Notes: generated by a model from the sequence alone, not told the origin. A stretch of DNA of 64,000 bases from an uncultured Pseudomonadales bacterium (GCA_947487765.1 CANKXO010000001.1:1488001-1552000); one strand, 5' to 3'; shown: positions 8,224 to 14,726, numbered from the stretch's first letter. Numbers and translations are program-made.

Positions 8224-8757
8224 TCATCGCGCGAATTGCAAACCTTTTCTCAAATCTTTTTGCAAATCAGAATAATAAATTGCCGCACACACATAACACC
8301 GACCAGAACCGAGCAACGTATTGACTCGCTCACGCGACATATTGAGACGCTCCTGAACTCGACTAACCGCACCACTGTGAATATAAAACTGTTTAACTAC
8401 ATCGTAAGTTACAAAACTCACATGCTTGAGCGTACCCACAATGGAATCCATTTCACCCGCATCCCTGTCAGACATGATTGGCGTGCTGACACTACCATGA
8501 CTCATCGGAGCCAAATATCCGCCCCTGCCATAATACCGGCTCCAAGCGCCCCACAACTGCAAAAGAATTTCAGTATTTTGTAAAAAATTATTATCTTCAT
8601 CGGTGCTTTTTTTCAAATACTGATCAACACGCTGCCTCATAGGCTCGCAATCATTAGCGACTGGCGATAGCGAATAATTCGCATCATTGACTTGCTGCTC
8701 AATCACATCAATCCAATGTTGACGCTCAGAATCTGTTAACACCTCAGCTGCAGACAT
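8224..8757 (-). CDS. Phage late antiterminator Q-like protein (phage 82 type)
   Basis: A 178-residue protein with the layout of phage-82 type Q: a Trp/Gly motif (LLQLWGAWSRYYGRGGYLAP), then SVSTPIMSDRDAGEMDSIV, then an HTH-like end (RVQERLNMSRERVNTLLGSG). Such proteins load on RNA polymerase at the late promoter and make it ignore terminators. The context is exact: two tandem terminators and the lysis and head genes follow. ATG at 8757 is used; a TTG at 8772 is also in frame. It comes directly after the replication gene, as in lambdoid phages. Confidence 0.82.
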   Translation of the reverse strand: MSAAEVLTDSERQHWIDVIEQQVNDANYSLSPVANDCEPMRQRVDQYLKKSTDEDNNFLQNTEILLQLWGAWSRYYGRGGYLAPMSHGSVSTPIMSDRDAGEMDSIVGTLKHVSFVTYDVVKQFYIHSGAVSRVQERLNMSRERVNTLLGSGRCYVCAAIYYSDLQKDLRKGLQFAR

Positions 8758-8780
8758 ACCCAAAACCCCCAATAAAAAAA

Positions 8781-9560
8781 TTAACCAACCTGTTTTAAAT
8801 TACCAAGACACCACTCAACAAATTTATTATTCCATGCCCTGCTGACCCCCTGACTTTCGATGTAATAATTTTTAAACCTTGACTGCTGGCTCATAATTTC
8901 CAGAGCAGAAAACCCAAGCGCTTTCAACTCATTCAACGCACTAACCGACGGAAGCCAGTCTTTTGGCAATGGAAATGGCTGAACTGGAACGCCAGTAAAT
9001 TTAGTAGTAGTTATATCCAGATAACCTGATGTGTGTTGTTCATACCCCTGTTGGGGTGTGTTGCTCATCGAGTCGTCATGCTGTTGTTCATCGTTAGTAG
9101 ATTGACTCAATTCGGTAGGAAATTCAGTGGATTCAGAGGAAGCAAAGTGTGGCGTTCTTTGTGTCGCTCCTTGTGGTGTTCTTGGTGTGGGGTTCATAGG
9201 GGGCTCATCCTGAGAACGGAAAAAACCTGTATCAGCCAACGGCAACTTAAAAACCAACTGCAAAACAGAGCCACCAGATTCAACCCTACAAATCAAACCA
9301 ACACTTTCTAACATTTTGAAGATTGCACGAACAACATCACGCGTTGGCCGACAAGCGGGCTCAGTACTACCCTGCCTAGGCCTGACCTCCAAAAGCTCCT
9401 GAAGCATCTTATAACTTATCCTACGACTAATACCGACAACACCCGTTTCATAGTCCATAAATCGTCTAAGCCCACGCAAATAAAGCACTTGAGCACGCCA
9501 AGGCAAATAATCTAACGCCTCATCCTCTTGCGCATTCCACTGCGTTTTTAGATTACTCAT
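8781..9560 (-). CDS. Phage replication initiation protein, O-like with DnaT-type C-terminal domain
   Basis: A 259-residue protein. The N-terminal part (residues 1-110) looks like a winged-helix replication initiator (TQWNAQEDEALDYLPWRAQV at the start). A Pro/Thr/Ser-rich linker follows, coded by iteron-like DNA. The end (about 200-255) matches the DnaT DNA-binding domain (DWLPSVSALNELKALGFS, later SRAWNNKFVEWCLGN). It probably opens the phage origin and helps load the host helicase. The ATG at 9560 overlaps the stop of a small upstream membrane gene (ATGA). No separate helicase or loader was seen. Confidence 0.8.
   Translation of the reverse strand: MSNLKTQWNAQEDEALDYLPWRAQVLYLRGLRRFMDYETGVVGISRRISYKMLQELLEVRPRQGSTEPACRPTRDVVRAIFKMLESVGLICRVESGGSVLQLVFKLPLADTGFFRSQDEPPMNPTPRTPQGATQRTPHFASSESTEFPTELSQSTNDEQQHDDSMSNTPQQGYEQHTSGYLDITTTKFTGVPVQPFPLPKDWLPSVSALNELKALGFSALEIMSQQSRFKNYYIESQGVSRAWNNKFVEWCLGNLKQVG
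9148..9197. repeat. Iteron-like 12-bp repeats within the replication gene (candidate origin)
   Basis: Three tandem 12-bp units at 9148-9159, 9160-9171 and 9172-9183 (TGTGGCGTTCTT, TGTGTCGCTCCT, TGTGGTGTTCTT) are followed by a fourth at 9186-9197 (TGTGGGGTTCAT). A second motif, TGTTG(T/C)TCAT, occurs at 9034, 9059 and 9082. They code for the Pro/Thr/Gln-rich linker of the O-like protein. Lambda has its origin iterons at the same relative place in gene O. Confidence 0.55.
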
Positions 9561-9715
9561 CGCCACGTCACACATGCAGTAATAGAAAAAGCAGACGCCC
9601 AATACCAAACCATATTCCAATCACGAGCGGCCATAAAATTTATAACATTCAGCAAATAAAGCGACATAATCACATAACTAAAAAACAACTGATTCTCACG
9701 CAACAACTCAAACAT
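9557..9715 (-). CDS. 52-residue membrane protein coupled to the replication gene
   Basis: A short open frame from ATG at 9715 with AAGG six bases upstream; its TGA overlaps the ATG of the replication gene. The product (start MFELLRENQLFFSYVIMSLY) has two hydrophobic stretches separated by NFMAARDWN. Ribosome-binding site, coupling and hydrophobicity support a real gene. No family was recognised; small membrane proteins in phage early regions are sometimes exclusion or lysis-timing factors, but that is only a guess. Confidence 0.6.
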   Translation of the reverse strand: MFELLRENQLFFSYVIMSLYLLNVINFMAARDWNMVWYWASAFSITACVTWR

Positions 9716-9895
9716 AAAAAACCTTTTTAATTAGCCAGCGTATACCAATTGTGCTGCCAAGCTCGAACACAACATTGAAGCTAGACCTCTCTACCCCACC
9801 ACACCCTCGCAGAGGCCCCGCATCGGCATCAACGGCTATGAAACGAAAGTGCTGTATAATCAAAATTTAATTCAACCTTGGAAATGAGAAAAAAT

Positions 9896-10171
9896 ATGAT
9901 CGAACAAACTTATGAGCTACAAGGAAAAATCGACACAATCAGTAGCGCCGTAGCCTATTTAATAACCACCTTACCCTCACAAGAGCAACGATGCCTTTTG
10001 AAGTTTTTGAAAAATAATATCCCAGATTTTCATGGGCACTTACCAGACGAACTCTCCAAGCGCTATATGACAGGCCGGAAGACGACTCTTGACTTTTTTG
10101 AAGAGATGTCAGAATTCTCTGATTCTGCCTTTCAAAAACCTCACGAAGACGAGCCTCCCGCTCTGAATTAG
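9896..10171 (+). CDS. Small acidic hypothetical protein, opposite strand to the early operon
   Basis: A 91-residue protein with a regular helical pattern (ELQGKIDTISSAVAYLITTL) and an acidic end. ATG at 9896 has GAG seven bases upstream, and a TATAAT box lies at 9855-9860. It is the only plus-strand gene within the leftward operon and overlaps the 3' part of a minus-strand gene by 233 bases. Which of the two is real over the shared stretch is unclear. No function can be given. Confidence 0.5.
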   Translation: MIEQTYELQGKIDTISSAVAYLITTLPSQEQRCLLKFLKNNIPDFHGHLPDELSKRYMTGRKTTLDFFEEMSEFSDSAFQKPHEDEPPALN

Positions 10172-10352
10172 TAGGCTTAAAAGGCTTATTGATATCAATG
10201 CAATCCATGATTGCGCCTGCTACATGCCTTGCATCCTCAACCGGAATCATAAATCGATAAACTTTGTCTTCACCATCAAAGGCAATACCCATTAGTCCTT
10301 CATCATTTGGCGGTGTAACACATCGCCACTCAACATTAATCGCACTCTTCAT
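9939..10352 (-). CDS. Hypothetical early protein, paralogue of the next gene upstream
   Basis: The first 60 residues (MKSAINVEWRCVTPPNDEG, then GIAFDGEDKVYRFMIP) align with the protein at 10379-10630: both have an MKxxIN-W start, an xxxAFxG strand and an Ala/Leu-rich helix. The gene is 137 residues long, but its last 45 (SYSAWRVRLVSAHENLGYYF) are Arg-rich, look less natural and are antisense to the plus-strand gene at 9896-10171. ATG at 10352 has a GGTG site upstream. Function unknown. Confidence 0.5.
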   Translation of the reverse strand: MKSAINVEWRCVTPPNDEGLMGIAFDGEDKVYRFMIPVEDARHVAGAIMDCIDINKPFKPTNSEREARLREVFERQNQRILTSLQKSQESSSGLSYSAWRVRLVSAHENLGYYFSKTSKGIVALVRVRWLLNRLRRY

Positions 10353-10378
10353 AATCATCACCAATAAAAAATTTTAAA

Positions 10379-10630
10379 TCACACCAACTTCAAGCACCGA
10401 CCATCTGGCCTGCCCCATGGCTGCTCTATTGCAGTTTGGCTAAACCTCAAATTATCTCCCACATCAGGATAATGTGTAGGCGCTCGCCCTTCGATAACAT
10501 CGCTTAACGCCTGACAAGCATGCAAGTGAGACCTGACCGTAATAGTCATATCAGTTTGGCCATTAAAGGCTAATGACATACAACCTATATTTTTATCAGT
10601 ATCCCAAGCCAAATTAATATCTAACTTCAT
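10379..10630 (-). CDS. Hypothetical early protein, paralogue of its neighbour
   Basis: An 83-residue protein starting MKLDINLAWDTDKNIGCMSL. ATG at 10630 follows AGGTG closely. It shares the beta-rich start and following helix with the product of 9939-10352, so the pair probably arose by duplication. It lies between the cro-proximal terminators and the replication genes, where lambdoid phages keep small regulatory or host-takeover proteins. No domain was recognised. Confidence 0.6.
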   Translation of the reverse strand: MKLDINLAWDTDKNIGCMSLAFNGQTDMTITVRSHLHACQALSDVIEGRAPTHYPDVGDNLRFSQTAIEQPWGRPDGRCLKLV

Positions 10631-10680
10631 AAAACACCTGTATAAAAACTCAGCGCACAACTTACCTAACGCTGCCTGTT

Positions 10681-10725
10681 AAAAAAATCCACAATGGCAC
10701 CATCAAAAAGGAGAACCATTGTGGA
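10681..10725 (-). terminator. Second tandem terminator downstream of cro (tR1-like)
   Basis: A perfect ten-pair stem (arms 10716-10725 and 10688-10697) with an 18-base loop is followed on the minus strand by seven T (10681-10687). It lies between cro and the next leftward gene, the place of tR1 in lambda. Leftward early transcription would stop here unless antiterminated. Confidence 0.8.
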
Positions 10726-10794
10726 CAACGTAATACTGATACTTCGATTAACACCTATTGCTACCGGCCCCATAATTGAGCAGCTAACAGGCAC

Positions 10795-10819
10795 AAAAAA
10801 AGCCACCAAATTGGTAGCT
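10795..10819 (-). terminator. First tandem terminator, overlapping the cro stop codon
   Basis: Minus-strand eight-pair stem (arms 10812-10819 and 10801-10808, three-base loop) followed by seven T. The stem begins within the cro stop codon. One pair is G-U in minus RNA and C-A on the plus strand, marking strand-specific use. With the hairpin at 10681-10725 it forms a double barrier after cro. Confidence 0.75.
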
Positions 10820-11051
10820 ATGCGGCATACTTATTATTATCGACCGGCTCTTTGCCATAGATATCAGGACGAATCTCATATCGAGTCACTTTGCAATCTA
10901 CAGCTGCCTCAACAATCAAAACCCTGCCAGCCGGAACAAGGCCCGTTTTTTTCCATTTTCCGATTGCCACAGAACTAATTGGAGGATCAAATTTGCAACC
11001 CAAATCTTTGGGCCTGATGTAACGAAGGACTTTTTCTACAGGATTAATCAA
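10818..11051 (-). CDS. cro: Cro-like repressor (YdaS/Cro HTH)
   Basis: A 77-residue HTH protein. The segment AIGKWKKTGLVPAGRVLIVE, followed by VTRYEIRPDIYG, is the hallmark of Cro/YdaS antitoxin-type regulators of prophages. TTG at 11051 is the likely start: GAGGT lies six bases upstream and no ATG fits. It is the first gene of the leftward operon, driven by a promoter buried in the operators, and divergent from the CI-like repressor. It should bind the same operators and tip the switch to lytic growth. A terminator overlaps its stop codon. Confidence 0.88.
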   Translation of the reverse strand: MINPVEKVLRYIRPKDLGCKFDPPISSVAIGKWKKTGLVPAGRVLIVEAAVDCKVTRYEIRPDIYGKEPVDNNKYAA

Positions 11052-11083
11052 AATACCACCTCTACATATATATGACCAAATCA

Positions 11084-11113
11084 ATACTAAACCATTGGTT
11101 TAGTATATGTCAA
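11084..11113 (-). promoter_or_regulatory. Cro promoter (PR-like), leftward
   Basis: On the minus strand TTGACA (11113-11108) is followed after 18 bases by TAGTAT (11089-11084). The -35 lies directly beside operator O2, and operator O1 covers the spacer and touches the -10, so repressor bound to either site would shut it. The same layout recurs at 15143-15183. Confidence 0.75.
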
Positions 11114-11167
11114 ACCTATGGTTCGTTTTATATAGATTTAATAAGATATATAGTTAACCTATGGTTT
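11089..11167. promoter_or_regulatory. Three repressor operators between cro and cI
   Basis: Three 13-bp near-palindromes share the pattern AAACC-NNN-GGTTT: O1 at 11089-11101 (AAACCATTGGTTT), O2 at 11112-11124 (AAACCTATGGTTC) and O3 at 11155-11167 (TAACCTATGGTTT). Centres are 23 and 43 bases apart. O1 and O2 cover the cro promoter. O3 overlaps the repressor start codon and would allow self-repression at high level. Confidence 0.8.
11126..11161 (+). promoter_or_regulatory. Repressor promoter (PRM-like), probably giving a leaderless mRNA
   Basis: A -10 box TATAGT at 11149-11154 lies seven bases before the repressor ATG (11161), so transcription should begin at or next to the start codon. The -35 position (TTTTAT, 17-base spacer) is poor, as for a promoter that needs activation by repressor at O2. 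No ribosome-binding site precedes the ATG, consistent with a leaderless message like that of lambda cI. Confidence 0.55.
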
Positions 11168-11517
11168 ATGACGAAACAAAAGACCCTAAGATAGGTCGCG
11201 GCAATAGGATACGATCCGCTATAGACAACAGCGGACTAAAGAGAGTTTTCATCGCCAATGAACTCGATATATCAACTAATGCTATACAGAAATGGCAAAG
11301 GTCAGGTGACATATCAACACTCATGGCAATAAAACTTTGCAATTTAATTAATGCAGACCTAGCAGAATTATTTTTCGGGTTTCCACTTGAAAACGATAAA
11401 TCTCTACCAAAAAGACCCACGAAAAGCATTGAATCAATATCTGAAAAACTTAGAAGATTTAATATTGATGACTTGGAAATAATCGAATCAATAATTGACG
11501 AGAAACTAACAAACTAA
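11161..11517 (+). CDS. CI-like prophage repressor without autoprotease domain
   Basis: A 118-residue XRE-type HTH protein: residues 14-60 (RIRSAIDNSGLKRVFIANEL, then STNAIQKWQRSGDIS) form the DNA-binding domain. A short helical tail (SISEKLRRFNIDDLEIIESI) may mediate dimerisation. It is half the length of lambda CI and lacks an S24/LexA-like domain, so RecA-driven self-cleavage is not possible. ATG overlaps operator O3. It is divergent from cro and followed after 10 bases by a lipoprotein gene that is probably expressed with it in lysogens. Confidence 0.82.
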   Translation: MVYDETKDPKIGRGNRIRSAIDNSGLKRVFIANELDISTNAIQKWQRSGDISTLMAIKLCNLINADLAELFFGFPLENDKSLPKRPTKSIESISEKLRRFNIDDLEIIESIIDEKLTN

Positions 11518-11527
11518 AGGAAAGCCA

Positions 11528-12205
11528 ATGAAAGCACTGCTCATAACATGGACTATCGCCCTAGCAGGCTGCGCAACAGCGGACTTCAATTACCTACCAA
11601 AAACTACCAATATTAGCGAACCATCATTAGATAGCGTCAATCAATCTTTCGTAGGCGACTCAATGCTTCGTCAAGGAAAATACTCCGAACATGAAGCCAT
11701 ACTGGTCGAAAATAAGGTGGACATCGGAATATCTTATGACATTTATCCTGGAATTTTTCTTAAAAAAGGAGAAAACCAAACTACAGAAACATTCCTTCCC
11801 ACCGGCAACGAAGATTCTGGAATTATAAAAAAATCCGCCTTAAGCGACCCATGGAAAGCACTCATAGCATACAAAAACACCAACAAACTATGCGTACTAA
11901 CAGCTTATAACATCACTAGATGCAAAGAGAATGCAGACTTTAATCGCATAAAAAAACCATCCATTTCAAAAGACTCCTTTCAACAAACATTGATTTATAG
12001 CGGAAAAATTAAAGAAAAAATCAACATTAGCTATAGAGAATTTTCAAACAATCTTGCTCGGCCAGCATTTAACAACGAAGTTGAATACGATTTATCTGAA
12101 TCAAAAATTATTGGGTACAAAGGCGCAAAAATAGAAGTTATTGAAGCTACCAATCAATACATTAAATACAGAGTTTTATCCAATTTCAATAAAGCAAATT
12201 TCTGA
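11528..12205 (+). CDS. Prophage lipoprotein in rex position, possible exclusion factor
   Basis: A 225-residue protein with a short signal peptide and lipobox LAGC (Cys15). The mature part is beta-rich and ends in SKIIGYKGAKIEVIEATNQY. AGGA precedes the ATG. Since it lies 10 bases after the repressor on the same strand, it is probably made in lysogens. Surface lipoproteins in that position can block superinfecting phage or alter the envelope (lambda rexAB hold the same place). No family was recognised. Its stop directly abuts the stop of the convergent regulator gene. Confidence 0.7.
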   Translation: MKALLITWTIALAGCATADFNYLPKTTNISEPSLDSVNQSFVGDSMLRQGKYSEHEAILVENKVDIGISYDIYPGIFLKKGENQTTETFLPTGNEDSGIIKKSALSDPWKALIAYKNTNKLCVLTAYNITRCKENADFNRIKKPSISKDSFQQTLIYSGKIKEKINISYREFSNNLARPAFNNEVEYDLSESKIIGYKGAKIEVIEATNQYIKYRVLSNFNKANF

Positions 12206-12769
12206 CTAACAGTATTGCACATACCCATCAAACACAAAGTCATTCTTTGGCCTTGAAAGCTGCATAAAAGCTTGTTCATGAGCATGCACATAGTCTTCAG
12301 GACCTCTTGTGTTAAGTATCTCAGCCAAAACCCTAGCTCCAAGAGAGACAAGCTGATCAGACTCTATAGCCGTTGGAAACATATAATCCCCATGCGCCCC
12401 CAGAGCACGAACAATAACAGCAACTTCTGACCATGACATCAAAATCTTACCTCCCTGCTCCAGCGAACGCAATTGCTTAGGAGACAGCGAATAACCTATC
12501 GCAGATAATTTACGCGATAGCATCAAATGCGATCCGACTCGCTGCCTAGCCCTTACCAACCTCTTGCAAGCTGGAGATAAATTCTCAACAACTTCCTCAT
12601 CATGACCAGCATCATTAGATGCCCCCAGTAAACCAATCCCCTCCGATGAGGTTGCTACCCCACCATCAACTAATCTGCTTTTTACCTCAATTCCCTCAAT
12701 CAACCCCTGCTCTGCCTGAGCCTTCAGAATATCGAGCATCGCAATAATTTTTTTAGTGGCTTCATTCAC
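12206..12769 (-). CDS. Probable HTH regulator, function unknown
   Basis: A protein of about 187 residues. The middle (RQRVGSHLMLSRKLSAIGYS, then LSPKQLRSLEQGGKILMSWS) reads like an HTH of XRE type; the start is helical and acidic. GTG at 12769 has GGAG nine bases upstream and is preferred. An ATG at 12805 would add 12 residues with a poorly spaced site. Two overlapping palindromes lie 50-73 bases upstream and may be its operator. It converges with the lipoprotein gene with no gap. A regulatory role in the immunity region is inference. Confidence 0.55.
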   Translation of the reverse strand: MNEATKKIIAMLDILKAQAEQGLIEGIEVKSRLVDGGVATSSEGIGLLGASNDAGHDEEVVENLSPACKRLVRARQRVGSHLMLSRKLSAIGYSLSPKQLRSLEQGGKILMSWSEVAVIVRALGAHGDYMFPTAIESDQLVSLGARVLAEILNTRGPEDYVHAHEQAFMQLSRPKNDFVFDGYVQYC

Positions 12770-12818
12770 AATTAATATCTCCAATAAAGTTATGCCATTT
12801 TGCATAGACCTGACAACC

Positions 12819-12842
12819 AGCTTTAAAAGCTGTTTAAAACAG
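12819..12842. promoter_or_regulatory. Two overlapping 13-bp palindromes, candidate operator
   Basis: AGCTTTAAAAGCT (12819-12831) and CTGTTTAAAACAG (12830-12842) are palindromes around a central A, with centres exactly 11 bases (one helical turn) apart. They lie in front of the HTH gene at 12206-12769, in a 265-base AT-rich gap before the hydrolase gene. Cooperative binding on one DNA face would fit; which protein binds is unknown. Confidence 0.45.
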
Positions 12843-13069
12843 TTATATCAATCAATTTTTTCACACACAACCCTTTATTTTTTTATAATCTGATATATTT
12901 TATTACAAACAAAATATTCTTTTAAATCATCAACTTAGATAAAAGAAATAGACTTTTTCCAAAAAAATACACAGCTTTTGTATATTTATACAGGCACTTA
13001 TATAGAACAATGCGAATGGCTCAAAAAAAATAGAGTCATTTTAATTAACCATATATGAGGTATTTTCAA

Positions 13070-13768
13070 ATGAATTTCATTCAATCTAATAACGCCAAGA
13101 CCGTTCTTTTTATTAGCGGAATGTTTGCAGGAAACTGGATATGGAACAGGTGCCACGGCAACATCACAGACAGCTTTAAACTAATGATAGAGGAGCCACT
13201 TTGTGCAATCAGCAACAATATTGACGAGCTAACCACCCAAATTTGCGAGCATCTGGACTCAATACCGGAACCAGTAACAATCGTCGGAAATTCACTAGGA
13301 AGCTTTATAGGCTTAAGAGTAGCCCAACATTCACCAAAGAAAGTTAAACAAGTATTAATTTCCGGCTCTGCTGGATTTGGCGATGTAGGCCTAGACGTAA
13401 GACTAAGCAGGGACAAAGCTGATGAGATCGCCAAATATCTTATGAACTTAATTTGCCACGACAAAAATATGGTTAGCGAAGAGGATACTCAAAAGACTGC
13501 AGACAGTTTCCGCAACAATTTAAAAAACATCGTCGGACTCATCAGAGAAAGCAATAGCGCCGATGGCGAGGAGCTACTCAAAAGCATCAAATGCCCAGTA
13601 CACGCCGTTTGGGGCGCTCAGGACATCATAACCCCACCTAACGAAGTGCGCAGCATATTTGAAAATCTAGGCCTATCGTTTGAATTACTAGAAAATTGCG
13701 GTCACAGCCCAATGTATGAAAGGCCAGAAGAGTTTGCTGACTGGGTAAATCAACGTTTAGCTAGCTAG
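13070..13768 (+). CDS. Alpha/beta hydrolase carried by the prophage
   Basis: A 232-residue alpha/beta-fold hydrolase. The nucleophile elbow GNSLG has Ser75, the acid is Asp185 in WGAQD, and the base is His212 in ENCGHSPMYERPEEF; the oxyanion region is ISGMFAGNW near residue 18. All triad residues are present and spacing is normal for esterases, MenH/BioH-like enzymes and lactonases. ATG at 13070 has GAGG nine bases upstream. No signal peptide, so cytoplasmic. It converges with the 7TM regulator, their ends overlapping by eight bases. The substrate is unknown. Confidence 0.85.
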   Translation: MNFIQSNNAKTVLFISGMFAGNWIWNRCHGNITDSFKLMIEEPLCAISNNIDELTTQICEHLDSIPEPVTIVGNSLGSFIGLRVAQHSPKKVKQVLISGSAGFGDVGLDVRLSRDKADEIAKYLMNLICHDKNMVSEEDTQKTADSFRNNLKNIVGLIRESNSADGEELLKSIKCPVHAVWGAQDIITPPNEVRSIFENLGLSFELLENCGHSPMYERPEEFADWVNQRLAS

Positions 13769-14726
13769 CAGACTTAACGGAGGAATGAGAAGAAGGAGTA
13801 CTTTCTATATCGTACTCCTTCATTTTCTTATACAAACTACTTGAACTCATTTCTAAATATTCAGCAGTCTTAACAACATTATACCTAGGCACGCCCGCAA
13901 CATAATATTTATGGGCTTTCAGCGCCTCTATATAAACCTGCTTATCCATCTCTTTTTTAATTTCGGTCATATCAGAATGAACTGAATTACCACCAAAAGC
14001 GAATTTAAGACCAATCCTGATTCTAGCCAATAAATAAAAAAGGTTTATAGAAACATCAATAATCCTTTTTCTCGAAATATAGAAAAAGAATATCGCAGTC
14101 CAAGCCGAAATAGCAGGCCCAGCTATAGCAAGAGATACGGGATTATCAGTCGTCGACAACAACACAATAGAAAACAATACAATTATTATTACAGCGAAGC
14201 AGCTGAGAGAAAGAATATTTTTTGAAACCAAAACCCTATCATCAATAGACTTGATATTTACCAAGTGAATACTCCAAGCAACAACACAGGACCCAAGCAT
14301 GAAAACATCAGCCAACCACGAAAGCTTGCCATCATTATGCATCAAGCTATTCTGCTCCACCCTATAACTATCAATCATTAAGCCCGACAAATGAAGAACA
14401 GCTAGAATTACCGCAGGAATATACAGAGAGTTCACTACAACCGCCCTGAAACTCCACTTAGATAAAGATAGAGCAATCATCACCAAATGAACAAAAAAGA
14501 AGTAAAGAACAATAAGATAAGCATCAGCCAGCCACTCAGCATTTTTTGGCGAAAACGAAAACATTACGTAACCTGCCGACTGAAAAGCATTCATCAACAT
14601 CAAAGTAATAAAAAATCGCTTATATACTAGATCAGACTTATTTTTATAAAGCCTAAGCAAAAGAGACAGGCAAATAATAGCGACAGCAAATGGCAACAAA
14701 CTATGCAGCCATACGTTATTAATCAT
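13761..14726 (-). CDS. Seven-helix membrane protein with C-terminal Fis-type HTH (membrane-bound regulator)
   Basis: A 321-residue protein. Seven hydrophobic segments at about 4-24, 37-58, 66-87, 95-116, 138-156, 169-191 and 196-218 form a membrane domain with the N-terminus outside. A soluble tail ends in a Fis/NtrC-type HTH at about 278-306 (RYNVVKTAEYLEMSSSSLYK then KMKEYDI). No kinase, receiver or AAA domain lies between, so the membrane part would control DNA binding directly. It lies in the prophage immunity region convergent with a hydrolase gene. The likely role is sensing a membrane or diffusible signal; the ligand and target promoter are unknown. Confidence 0.78.
   Translation of the reverse strand: MINNVWLHSLLPFAVAIICLSLLLRLYKNKSDLVYKRFFITLMLMNAFQSAGYVMFSFSPKNAEWLADAYLIVLYFFFVHLVMIALSLSKWSFRAVVVNSLYIPAVILAVLHLSGLMIDSYRVEQNSLMHNDGKLSWLADVFMLGSCVVAWSIHLVNIKSIDDRVLVSKNILSLSCFAVIIIVLFSIVLLSTTDNPVSLAIAGPAISAWTAIFFFYISRKRIIDVSINLFYLLARIRIGLKFAFGGNSVHSDMTEIKKEMDKQVYIEALKAHKYYVAGVPRYNVVKTAEYLEMSSSSLYKKMKEYDIESTPSSHSSVKSAS

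Noticed and set aside
9148-9197. CRISPR array
   Set aside because: Tandem 12-bp repeats without spacers, inside a coding gene; no cas genes in the window.
10694-10978. Plus-strand frame over cro and its terminators
   Set aside because: Runs antisense through cro and both terminator hairpins; the protein has no natural composition, and the cro frame is clearly the real one.
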